NCBI GenBank assembly: GCA_028829895.1 | Contig: CM054177.1 | Span: 77,120,663-77,184,662, forward strand | Source: Sinotaia quadrata | Taxonomy: Eukaryota; Mollusca; Gastropoda; Architaenioglossa; Viviparidae | Reading direction: 5' to 3' | DNA length: 64,000 nt | Shown: one piece after another, positions 1 to 10,639 of the stretch | Position numbering within the stretch: the first letter of the stretch is position 1 | Layout of the letters: every line of letters starts with the position of its first letter | The notes under the pieces: model-generated | Seen by the model: the letters and a program-made list of their open reading frames with translations, nothing else | Databases searched by the model: none | What the model was told of the DNA's origin: nothing | Made by a program: the position numbers and the translations under genes

Positions 1-128
1 TTTGTCATCGACTGAATTTTAACACGATTGTGCAAAGTTTTAAAATTACCGTTTGTAGATAATTTATGTTGAAAACAGTTGTTAATGGAATTGTTGTACC
101 ACCGTTGAGTGCCTTGCTAGTAAATTAA
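1..128. other. Unassigned sequence at the left edge
   Basis: AT-rich sequence leading into the first tandem array. No coding or RNA signal was seen. Confidence 0.5.
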
Positions 129-402
129 ATGGCATTTACCCATCTTTTAGACCTAATGATCGTACTAAATTACGTGACATTTACCCATCTTTTAGACCTA
201 ATGATCGTACTAAATTACGTGACATTTACCCATCTTTTAGACCTAATGATCGTACTAAATTACGTGACATTTACCCATCTTTTAGACCTAATGATCGTAC
301 TAAATTACGTGACATTTACCCATCTTTTAGACCTAATGATCGTACTAAATTACGTGACATTTACCCATCTTTTAGACCTAATGATCGTACTAAATTACGT
401 GA
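129..402. repeat. Minisatellite, 45-bp unit, 6 copies
   Basis: Six nearly perfect head-to-tail copies of a 45-bp unit containing CATTTACCCATCTTTTAGAC. Because 45 is divisible by three, an open frame of 101 codons spans it, with a 15-residue peptide repeated. No splice sites or homology support a gene. Confidence 0.95.
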
Positions 403-479
403 TACTATTTTGTAGGTCTGGAGTTCACATATAGTTAAGTGACGTGGTACCTCCGTTTAGGTCTGGTGTTCATGTGAAT

Positions 480-780
480 TACGTGACATGATAGTTTCTG
501 TTAAACCTGGTAATTACTCTATGTACCATCGTTTGACCCTGGTGTTTACGCTAAATTTTGCGATATATTACATTGTAAACTTGATCCTCACGTAAAATGA
601 CTTGAAATAGTACCACCATTTGTTTGGGCAATGTTTTGGCATTATGTGACAGTGGCACCAGTTTTACTTTTAGTGTTCTGATGTTGATGTTGCGTTATGT
701 GACATGATACCACATTTAAGGCTGTGGAGTTGATGTGACGTTATGTGACATGATAGCACATTTAAGGCTGTGGAACTGAA
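480..780. repeat. Degenerate tandem repeat with ATGTGACATGATA core
   Basis: Loose repeats built on (A/T)TGTGACATGATA. The last two units (about 695-775, 41 bp) are clear and share CACATTTAAGGCTGTGGA. It looks like an older relative of the neighbouring 45-bp array, which shares ACGTGACAT. Confidence 0.7.
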
Positions 781-1051
781 CATAATATCGTCGTTTTTCT
801 GATTAATGTGCAAAAAGAATTATTTGACAGACTACTCTGACTATGAACACATTTTACCATTTGCTTAATTAATACATTTCAATATTTTTATGACTTTTGA
901 ACGGGTTCTGATACATAATTTTTATTTCTGAGACGTTCCCATGAAAACAGTTGACCTTTGCATCTGCTAAAGCGGGGAGGGGGAGATGGGAGAATGGGCG
1001 AGGAGACCTTGCTTTGTGTGCCCCCCAGCCCCTGCGGTTTCATTCATCTTC

Positions 1052-1440
1052 TAGGTTACTGCCATAGTGGGACATAAGCTAGGTTACTCACTGCCATGGT
1101 GGGACAAGCTAGGTTACTCACTGCCATGGTGGGACAAGTTAGGTTACTGCCATAGTGGGACATAAGCTAGGTTACTCACTGCCATGGTGGGACAAGCTAG
1201 GTTACTCACTGCCATAGTGGGACAAGCTAGGTTACTCACTGCCATGGTGGGACATAAGCTAGGTTACTCACTGCCATGGTGGGACAAGCTAGGTTACTCA
1301 CTGCCATGGTGGGACATAAGCTAGGTTACTCACTGCCATGGTGGGACAAGCTAGGTTACTCACTGCCATGGTAGGACAAGCTAGATTACTCACTGCCATA
1401 GTGGGACTCGCTAGGTTACTCACTGCCATAGTGGGACTCC
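1052..1440. repeat. Minisatellite, 30-33-bp unit, about 13 copies
   Basis: Head-to-tail copies of a unit containing CTAGGTTACTCACTGCCATG and then GTGGGACAAG. Copies alternate between GGACAAG and GGACATAAG forms, so there is higher-order structure of about 60 bp. No gene. Confidence 0.95.
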
Positions 1441-2244
1441 TGATCTCTACTTAATCACAGCTCACCGGTAACACTCCAGTTTTGATGTCAACCACTCTCT
1501 CCGATTTTGTGCATGACGTCACTGACTGCTGCAGCAAGATTGTGAGATAAGTGTTTACACAAAATAATTTTTTTTTAAAGTGTCATGTCTACGATTCATA
1601 GCTCGTAACAAAAGGTCATTTACTGGATCAAGCGTCACTTTCTAAAAAAGATGCTTTAAACTGTAGTATTAATAATGGAGTTCACTTTAATTACATGTGT
1701 ACTACGTGGAGATTTTTTTGTTTGAAGTGTGTAGTAGTGTTCATTTCATTTCATTTCAGAAGTGATGTTATATTCCACGTTCTGTTGGAATTTCGACCAT
1801 AACCCAAAGTGTCCCTCGTCAATAAAGTCGTTATTGTTCTTTGCAACTTAAAAATAAATAAATAAAAGTAATTTCGTTGTTTAACTATTAAATATACGAC
1901 CTATATGACGCAAGCTCGAGCCATAGATTACGGCGTACCGTCCCGGGACGGACATTAGCTCGGAATTTGGGTGCAGACACACCGAAGTGTGTGGGTGTAC
2001 AAAGACATAGGAAATCCGAGTTCGTGGAAAACTGCTTTAGTGCATTGTTTTGTGCAATCATTTACTGACCTAAAATACTGTGCTGTAGTGTATAGTACAG
2101 CTTGCTTCGCAAATGACCTGGCTAACTAGGAGCACTTTATGTAACTGTCGCACGCGCAGTCCCTTTCTTTACGTTAACTTCTTTTACCCCACAGGGATTG
2201 CGTGAAAACTTTTCATCTGCTAGATGTTCACGCGCAGTCCGATG
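1441..2244. other. Unique AT-rich sequence, nothing recognised
   Basis: No coding exon, RNA gene or mobile element could be supported. A few CpG-containing patches occur near 1900-2000. Confidence 0.5.
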
Positions 2245-2282
2245 GAGTGTAGGGGGCGCTTCCGGCTTCCGCCGCTTTCGCG
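2245..2282. repeat. GC-rich 38-mer, copy 1
   Basis: Starts GAGTGTAGGGGGCGCTTCCG and ends CTTTCGCG. An identical 38-base copy lies at 5602-5639 and a shortened variant at 13466-13492. It stands out from AT-rich surroundings. It is followed by GTTACACTC, so the end is a partial inverted match to its own GAGTGTA start. Confidence 0.85.
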
Positions 2283-4370
2283 TTACACTCGCAGTCCCCT
2301 TTAGGCGCAGCCATATATACTATAGTACTATACAACCACTTAATTTCCACTGATTTCCGGCTTGAATCGCCCAGACAACCAAGGAGTCAACCAACCACAC
2401 ATCTGTATATAGAAGTAATATGTTTTTAAAAAGTAAAAATAAAGAAACAAAGGTTTATTAGTTATTAGATGATTATTTATTCACTTATTAACACTTGTAT
2501 GAAACAGTTGTTATTTTTGTTTGCTTTGTTTTAAATTTGTATTTATGTCACTAATTCATCCTCGAATCTTTATAGGAAAATATATTTGCCTTCTGATGTT
2601 ATCTTCAGCATCGGCACAGGCAAGCAGCCATATTTGTTCTGTTTGGGGTTAATTTTTATTGTTGGTTGTTGTGTTGTATTTTATATATATATATGATTAT
2701 ATATTTTTTCCCTTCTTTCTTTATTAACCGCGCTCTCAGCACACAGTGTAGACAATGCATCCTGAACATCTTGGAACCGACATCAGGTCGTGTTTAAAGT
2801 GTTGTTTTGTAACCATGCCTCCAGGGTCGCATCTGTAAAAGGATGTTAAAGAGTTTTAAACCCGGGTTTTCACCTGTGGCGACAGGCCTAGCGTGTACAT
2901 GCCACGGTCAGCCTTCGTTACCTAAGATGGAAGAAATGTGCAAAGTCATCGTTTCGACCCATTGCCTCCTTTCTGTGTCTCACTCCAGTTAATCTGCAAA
3001 TAGGACATCGTTCCTCGAGCGAAAGCCGTGTTAATTACTAGCGGGCGCTTGAATTTGAAATCTGCTCCGGTGGTTGTAAGTTACTGCATCTCTGAAATTT
3101 CTTTGAAGTTCCATAACAATTTTCACTCTTTTATGTTCTAGGTCTTTTAATGGCATTCCTTGCTCTTTGGGGCTGTGGGATTATTTTTTTCACGCAGACA
3201 CCCCACCCACCCCACCCCCGCCAAGATCTAATAAACCAATAACCAGGCTTCTGAAAGTATCGAGAGTCGCACGCGACTCGCATCCCGAGAGAAATCATCT
3301 CGCACTTGCATGATGCGTGCGTGCCATTGAGATTATTTTAAAAATCAAATCGAGAATGGTGATGATGTTCCTGTTTTGACCTAGATAATCAATGTTAGGA
3401 TTACAGGTACAGTTAGGCTTAGAATAATAGGAACCGAGTTTCATTTCCGGTTAGACTGCAACGTTAAACTTTATCATTGGAACGTGAATGGGGTTTTCTC
3501 TGTCATTGAGTTTTCTATTGAAAATCTAAACCTTCCTCCTTGCTCTCCCATCTTCTCACCCCAAAGACAGTTGGTAGACTCGCATACGTAGATTAAACTG
3601 ACATACAAAGACACGCGCCTGGAGTGACCTGCTTCCTAACAAAGACTCATGTCAGTCTTTGTTCGCTTCCGGGGCTTCCACAAACATTCCACTAACAAAA
3701 CCAGCAGACGGGGTCCGGCCCTGCATGCGGACACTATTCCTCCTTTTCTTGTGTTTCATTTTAATGTTTAGCAGTTTGGCCACGTTTACCTGACATGAAA
3801 AGGCGTGCCAGCTTTTTCGTGCTGACATACGAGCGAGCGTGACGTAGCCACTGAATAGATCTGTAGCACTCGCTGTTACGTAAACAGTCTGAATCAGCGG
3901 AGACTCCCCTCTTCGTCGTCGCTGACACGGCGTAACGTACGTAGCCAAGACGTTAAATGCCTTAACCAGGGAGTCGTTGGCGACTTGTCAGCGAATGCGG
4001 GAAAGATTACCTCTGGTAAGACGAATACCGCTAATATATGTGGTATGTGTTGTATGTGCGTCCAAACGCCATCTTTGTTCGAATTTGTGCTCGAGTCAGA
4101 GACGTCTTCGTGATTGAGAGAGAGAGAGACTTATTGTGGAGCTAGTAACTGCTTTTCTTTTCTTTTCTTGATGGAGGCACAGGATTATTAACGAATCAAT
4201 CTGGATCTAGAGTGCCACCAACATCTTGGTCCGGTATTTACTAATTTCACCGCAGATCATCAGGAATACGCACGCATTCCGATATCCGAGGGCCGGCCAC
4301 CAGTGGTACACAGCAAGCAAGCCATGTTGACAAGGGCCTTGCCGAGCGCTTTCAGAGGATAATTACTGCT
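2283..4370. other. Non-coding stretch, nothing recognised
   Basis: Mixed AT-rich sequence with CpG-bearing patches near 3260-3320 and 3830-4080. A minus-strand open frame of 98 codons (3652-3948) has no recognisable domain or homologue by eye and is not called. Confidence 0.45.
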
Positions 4371-4449
4371 GTATGAAGGGTCAGGCTACTGTATGATGGG
4401 TCAGAATGCTGTGTGAAGGGTCAGACTGTTGTGTGAAGGGTCAGACTGA
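4371..4449. repeat. Short tandem repeat, about 20-bp unit, 4 copies
   Basis: Four units of the type TGTGTGAAGGGTCAGACTG with small differences. Confidence 0.85.
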
Positions 4450-4914
4450 CAACATCGGTTTCATGGCTAAAGACGATGTGTTTTATTCATTTTATATTTT
4501 ATCTTTTCTAAAAAGAGGGTTAGGTTTATTGAATGACTTTAAGGAAATTTGTATTTTCTTAAGGTGAGAGCAAATACATCACTCCATTTTGGTAAGTTAC
4601 TCGCATTATTCCGATTTGTATTTACGCTAGAGGGCTTCATTGTTTGTTTGGTTTATTGTTTTGTTTTAGCAACTGATGTAGACTATACACAGTTTTTTTC
4701 TTTTCAAAGAGGAGAAACTACTTAATTTTTCTTTTCAAAGTACCTTTCGAGTCACAGTCGTAGTAAACTGTAACGATAGTCATAGAGGTTGTTCACACCA
4801 TTGAGTGTTGCTACCAATGTTTTTCTTTCTCCCAAGCAAGTCCTATGACCTTTTAATACAGAGTAGCAAGCAGTTGGTATGAGTTAAGACGGCTAGGGAA
4901 TGTAACCTTTGCCC

Positions 4915-5040
4915 AATTTTTGGTTCAGTATCTTAGAGAATCAAATGTAAAACTTACATAGCTCTGTATGTTCAAACTTACATAATTTTTGGTTCAGTAT
5001 CTTAGAGAATCAAATGTAAAACTTACATAACTCTGTATAT
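4915..5040. repeat. Direct duplication of about 65 bp
   Basis: The segment beginning TTTTTGGTTCAGTATCTTAG occurs twice in tandem (about 4917 and 4986), nearly identical, ending ACTCTGTAT. Confidence 0.9.
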
Positions 5041-5305
5041 TCCTAAATGCACGTATGTGGCTGCACGTTTGGTGTTGACAGTGGAACTTTTACAAGTTCC
5101 TTTCTTCCTTTCCAAGTGTGGGCTCTTTGACCTCAATTGAGGACCGTTCTCCTAATCTGACCTTAGTGGGTCAAATTCAGCTAGTTAACTGGCAACTATC
5201 TCCTGGTCACTGTCATTGACAGTGGCTTTTCTGTGTACTTTGTTTGACCTGAACACTACAAAGCAGCCATCGAAGTGAATGTGGATTTAGGACAAATGTA
5301 CTATC

Positions 5306-5308
<3 letters not shown>

Positions 5309-5382
<74 letters not shown>
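5309..5382. repeat. (GT)n microsatellite
   Basis: About 37 uninterrupted GT dinucleotides. Confidence 0.98.
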
Positions 5383-5386
<4 letters not shown>

Positions 5387-5497
5387 GTGTGTGTTTCGCT
5401 TACACTCACCCCAGAAGCCGCAATAGACCTTTCATCTTCACGATGTTCTCAGTCTTGATCTGCTTCTGGGGGATCCCCACAGCCTCGCGATGCGCCT

Positions 5498-5582
5498 GAG
5501 GTGGAGGGCAGGAGGGCTGGCGGAAGGGGATGAAACAGGTTGCACCAGTTTGGCACACACCCTCAACCGCCCTCCGTCGGTG
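5498..5582. repeat. Dispersed repeat, copy 1 (about 80 bp)
   Basis: The block with GGAGGGCTGGC, GAAACAGGTTGCACCAGTTTG and CACACCCTC is repeated at 55222-55297 with the same order of motifs and about 80% visual identity. The family is unknown; it may be part of a longer SINE or MITE. Confidence 0.75.
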
Positions 5583-5601
5583 GGGGGTCATTGATTTGAT
5601 T

Positions 5602-5639
5602 GAGTGTAGGGGGCGCTTCCGGCTTCCGCCGCTTTCGCG
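5602..5639. repeat. GC-rich 38-mer, copy 2
   Basis: Identical over 38 bases to 2245-2282, but with unrelated right flank (CAGATGGGG). It lies 20 bases right of the dispersed repeat at 5498-5582. Confidence 0.88.
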
Positions 5640-6470
5640 CAGATGGGGGGTCAGTTGTGTGGTGGGGTTTTATTTAGGTCCAAACATTTTATTGATTTGT
5701 TGAGTTTATTGTATTCTTGTGGGGTGGGGGTTGTTTTTCGTTTGTTTTGTGGTTTTATTGCTATTTGATTCGGTTGGGCTACAATTTCTTTTTAAAAAGC
5801 AGGCTATTCGCATCTTCAGTTGATGCATTTGCTTCACTTAGACATTTGCCAGCAGTATTAATTTTCCCAAACATAGGTATTAATGACTACAGTCGTCTCA
5901 TTTCTTCGCCATTTGTGTTGGCTCCATATAGCATAGCCATTGGTGATACATTCTATTAATGTATTAACTATAATTATCGCAACATTTTGTTGATTTAAAT
6001 CATTTTTATTCACTACAATAAAGTCCAGCACCCCAGAATTTAAAACTGGTGTTATATTACTATTGCATTCAATTTCTTGATAATCTGATTGAAACACGTG
6101 ATTTATGTCTCAAACAGGTGCACGCACTAATGTTTCATTGAAATTGGAAATGTTTTTCTTGCGACATACTCTAAAAATGTCACTCAAACTACAATTTACA
6201 TTTAAGCAATAAAAGTAAATAATTATACAGGTTACATATTTCCCTATCTTCACTGCAAAACATTTGTGTAATTAGCAGTCGCTTGTATTCCAAAGAATTA
6301 AATGCAGTTTGTTGTGTTTTTTTTCTGTTTGCTTGCTTTGGTATTGTAGCAGCGCGCTGCTCTAGTGCTCTGATTGTCGAAAGTGTCCATATTGCAGTCA
6401 AAGAAACAAACTTTGGACGTTAAATGAACTCACCAGACCATTGGCTAAGTATTGACTGATGCACGCTATT
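5640..6470. other. AT-rich stretch, nothing recognised
   Basis: No supported gene or repeat. Confidence 0.5.
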
Positions 6471-6478
6471 ATATGTAT

Positions 6479-6685
6479 CAGGGGTGCACAAACGTTTTAG
6501 GCCAGAGGGCCAAATTTCCAGTGGACAGTGCATGGAGGGCCGCCACATGGATCGCTCAGTAGAAAAAAACAACACAAATAATGAAATAATGTGCTTTACA
6601 TTCGTAATAATGGTAACATCCAAAAGTCCTCGGGGGAGGGGGGGGGGATAGAGCCCTGTGTCAGGCCGCGGTTTATGCACCCCTG
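6479..6685. mobile_element. hAT-type MITE, copy 1 (207 bp)
   Basis: Terminal inverted repeats are CAGGGGTGCACAAAC on the left and, read inward from the right, CAGGGGTGCATAAAC. An 8-bp target duplication flanks it: ATATGTAT (6471-6478) against ATATATAT (6686-6693), 7 of 8 matching. The inner GGCCAGAGGGCCA block is typical of hAT non-autonomous ends. No coding capacity. A second, inverted copy lies at 33064-33359. Confidence 0.88.
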
Positions 6686-6693
6686 ATATATAT

Positions 6694-8120
6694 ATAATGC
6701 GGCCCTATTCAATTGACTTCCCGTCCCGAGGTTCACTTAGAAAGAAGATGCATTGATGCTGAAGAGTCCCACATATATATAATGCTTGGCATAAAACTCT
6801 TGATGACTCGGTTAAAGGGCAATGGCATTTTAAAGGACATTGCTTTTGACCAAGTCAGATCCTAGCGAATCCTGTGTGTGTGATAGTGCTCGGTCAGCTG
6901 GCTAGCTAGACGCTGTGAGTTGCGTGTGGAGAATTCTCCCGCAACGCGTAAATGTTGGTGAGGCCCCAGTGACGTGTCTTTGCCCTCTCGACTCCCCGGA
7001 AGGATGTAAACAATAGCATTCACACCCTTCCGTGCTCCGAGTTCCACACTCGCACTCATCCTTCAATCTGTATCACAGTGTTTCTCTCTCATCTCTCAAC
7101 TTGTAGCAATCAGTATATGTGTATACGTTAAAGGCAGCATACACTGACAAGTAGATCCGGTACACGACCCACTCAAAACAAAAATATCGAAAAAAAAATA
7201 AACAGAAACAAACGTAACGACAATTTGTTAATTTAACGTACGGATGTAGTCTGTCATTTCAGTCCTGTGTAGGCCTACTGAATGGCCGGAGTCCGTTGGA
7301 AGTACAAGTAGTTAGTCAGTGGGACCAAGACTCAGCAATGGAAACTGAGCCAGCTTTAATCATGTCACTCTTTAATAGTCTCAGTGAGTATGCTCCAGTT
7401 GTTTACGTTTGTGGTACGCGGAATAATTCAACCTAAGGCAGAATAAAGTTTCATATCGCGGTATTGTAATACACATAATTTATTCGTATTGTAATACGAA
7501 TAATTTATTTTTATTATCTCCAATCAGAGATCTAGTGGTCTTGATTGTAAATAGTTTTCTTTCCGGAGTAAATTAGAAATTAATTCAAAATTATTATAAA
7601 ATATTCGTCTTCATAATTAAAAAAAATAAATGCCTCTAGTTGCAGCGTACGTTTATGCACGTATTTGTAGTAATCACTAGTAAGACGTGTGTTATTTAAT
7701 GGTCTTACCAACAAAAAACAAAAAATACATAATACATTGGTCGCTTTTTGGATCTGTTCAAGATGTGCTGCAACAAGCACAAGCTGACCTGTCCGAAAAT
7801 ATTTTTTTTCCCCATAAATTAATTATTTACTAAAATGAAAAGTTAAAAAGATATTTTTATTAAAAACACACACAACTCTGTTTTTATAGTACATGTAGTA
7901 CTCTTGGCCTTGCTATTTCTGTTATGCCTTGTTTTGTTTTTACATGTAACTAATGCTTCTTTATAAATAACTGAGGTGTAAAGAATTTTCTGGCATCCGA
8001 CCACGCGCCGGAATTTTTTGTGCCCAGGTAGGTTGGGAAGGTGAAAATTGGGAGGGACTGTAGCATAACATTGTTCTTACTTAGTACTAAAATAACTAAA
8101 TGGTCTGTTCCTCCTATGCT
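6694..8120. other. Non-coding stretch, nothing recognised
   Basis: AT-rich with low-complexity runs. No exon, RNA gene or mobile element could be supported. Confidence 0.5.
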
Positions 8121-8139
8121 TTTACTGCGTTACTGAGCA

Positions 8140-8485
8140 GTCCTGTTCTGGACAGATACTCTACATATTACTGATAATTTCTGTTCTGGACCGATATTGT
8201 ATGCATTACTCATTTACTGAGCTTTACTGTACATGTCCGATACTCTACGCATTACTGAGCATTACTGTACATGTCCGATACTCTACGCATTACTGAGCAT
8301 TACTGTACATGTCCGATACTCTATGCATTACTGAGCTTTACTGTACATGTCCGATACTCTACGCATTACTGAGCATTACTGTACATGTCCGATACTCTAC
8401 GCATTACTGAGCATTACTGTACATGTCCGATACTCTACGCATTACTGAGCATTCCTGTTCTGGACCGATAGTGTATGCATTACTG
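8140..8485. repeat. Minisatellite, about 47-bp unit, 6-7 copies
   Basis: Units contain TGTACATGTCCGATACTCTA followed by (C/T)GCATTACTGAGC. Outer units carry TTCTGGACCGATA in place of TACATGTCCGATA, so edges are older and the core homogenised. Degenerate relatives (TTCTGGTCCTATATTCTATTG) continue to about 8660. Confidence 0.92.
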
Positions 8486-8774
8486 AGATAATTGTCATGG
8501 TTCTATATTCTATTGCAATGCAGAATATAATTGTTCTGGTCCTATATTCTATTGATTAGTGAACATAATTGGTTTGGTCCCATTTTCTATATTGCTTTAT
8601 AGACTATTTCTAGTCTGCTCCGATACTCTGTTGCATTATAACCTATTTCTATTCTGGGCTCATAATCTGCGGCATGCTGTGTTACGTCACTCTTTTCTTC
8701 TCGCTGTTGCTTTCTCGCTTTGTAGGTGTCTTTATTCCAGAGCTCCCGAGTTTGCCTTTGTTGACTATTACTAA

Positions 8775-10020
8775 AAGTATTGTGAGTTCTACTATTTTAT
8801 CCCGGAGTCGTTTTATTTTTCTCTCAAGTATTCTGTATGATGTCATTATTTAGAAACTTGTAAAGATATGGTTTAGTTTTGTCATTTTTTTAAAAATTAC
8901 ATTTTACTTACATGCACTTGAAGAGATGAAGAAAAAGAATAAAACAAGAAGCGTTTTTGAAACTTTGTTCAATTGCAAGACATCATTTTATTTTGTTTGT
9001 ATTGTACGCGTGCACGTTTTAATTGTTGGCTACGTTTTGTAGCAACTCTTTGGGGCTAGTCTTGCGCTTGCTACTGAGTCGCAAGTTGATTGGTGGTTGA
9101 CTCTAGTCAAGTGTAGCGTAGATAAAGTAAATCTGTAGTGGAGGAAGAAAACTGAAGCTTCGCCAAGTGAGAAACGTGGAAACCGTGACTTTAGAGCGAA
9201 GCTAAGGGCGTGAATTAATGAACGAGCTCCTTACGTCAAGAGATACGTCACGTCAGAAGATACTCTACGCGATCTGCACCAGCTGTAATCTCGAGCTAGG
9301 CTGACAATTCAAACGGGGCTGATGCGTGTGCTTTGCAAGTAATTACTCTACCCGTTTATCTCCCTTACGAAGAGCTGGACGACGTTGATTGTCAGTCGCG
9401 GGTGTTGTTTTATTTTAAAATTATTTTCTTCGTTCAGTTTCATTTGATGGTTTCTAAGTACTCAGCGTGTACGATCTGGCCTCCTTGTGACGTGGCGTAT
9501 TAGTGAGACTGTGTTTAAAGGACTTTATGCCAAGCCCACAATCTCGCCTAAATACTTAAATGGGAGAATACTCCTTTATTTAGACAGTAGTAAAATAGAC
9601 GACATAGTTCAAACCCCTCTCTCCTGTCATCAGAGGGTGATGCTAATGTCTAAGGCGGATGACCTCCAGGAGAAGTTTACAATTAAAGATGAAGTTAACA
9701 AACGGGAGAGAGAGCAATAATGAATAAAATACTGTTGAATTCCATGTTCTTGGTGCCTGGCCTCAGTGTCCTCTAATGTTTATTGTCTCCATTTTGCATT
9801 GTTGTAGATGTTAAAACGATGACATTCAAAGTCATAGCTTGGTTTATATGGTATGTGCATATATACGCAAAAAAAAAAAGAAGAAGAAGAAAGAGTGATT
9901 TTCAAAACCTGGGTTTGGTATACTGTACTTGTACGCATAAAAACCAATCTGGCACCCACCTTCGACTAGATGGTAAACCTGGTGGGTCAGTACTTAATCA
10001 GCAAGGACCAAACTAAACCT
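8775..10020. other. Non-coding stretch with a CpG-richer patch near 9050-9480
   Basis: Between about 9050 and 9480 CpG is more frequent than in the surroundings. A small open frame follows (9487-9720, no recognised domain) and ends just before TGAATAAAATA, a poly(A)-signal-like hexamer. This could be a fragment of a transcript, but no splice structure or homology supports calling a gene. Confidence 0.3.
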
Positions 10021-10185
10021 ACTAGTATATATATATATATATATATTATATACTAAGTGGTCAGGAACAAATTGCGTCAAGTAGCTGTCCTGAGATTTGT
10101 CAGTAAAGATCAAACTATTACGTCAAGTAGCTGTCCAGGGATTTGTCTGATATGTCTTATAAACCAAGCATTACCCTTGTAATCT

Positions 10186-10545
10186 ACCGGTTTATGCGTA
10201 AACCAATCCTTAGCTTTGGAAACTACTGGTTTTATGCGTAAACCAATCTTTAGCTTTGGAATCTACTGGTTTTATGCGTACGGTTCGTGTAAACCAAGCT
10301 TTGGCTTTGGGATCTACTGGTTTTATGCGTACGGTTCGTGTAAACCAAGCTTTGGCTTTGGGATCTACTGGTTTTATGCGTACGGTTCGTGTAAACCAAG
10401 CTTTGGCTTTGGGATCTACTGGTTTTATGCGTACGGTTCGTGTAAACCAAGCTTTGGCTTTGGGATCTACTGGTTTTATGCGTACGGTTCGTGTAAACCA
10501 AGCTTTGGCTTTGGGATCTACTGGTTTTATGCGTACAATTCCTGT
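10186..10545. repeat. Minisatellite, 51-bp unit, about 6 copies
   Basis: Near-identical 51-bp units containing CTACTGGTTTTATGCGTACG and AAACCAAGCTTTGGCTTTGG. The unit is a multiple of three, so frames stay open on both strands and give 17-residue peptide repeats; these are shadows of the array. A (TA)n run lies just upstream (10024-10046). Confidence 0.94.
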
Positions 10546-10639
10546 ACATCGAGCGTTAGGTCTGGAAACTTTTAAAGAGATGTTTTCACAACACTCTCTT
10601 AGTGTTCGCACTCCTTTCAGATTTGGCAATCCGGTAAGT

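Noticed and set aside
129..434. 101-codon frame with a 15-residue repeat
   Set aside because: Translation of the 45-bp minisatellite; unit length divisible by three keeps it open.
3652..3948. 98-codon minus-strand frame
   Set aside because: No domain, no splice structure, and codon pattern not convincing.
9487..9720. 77-codon frame followed by AATAAA-like signal
   Set aside because: No recognised domain, no ATG at the frame start, no linked exons. Mentioned as part of the 8775-10020 stretch.
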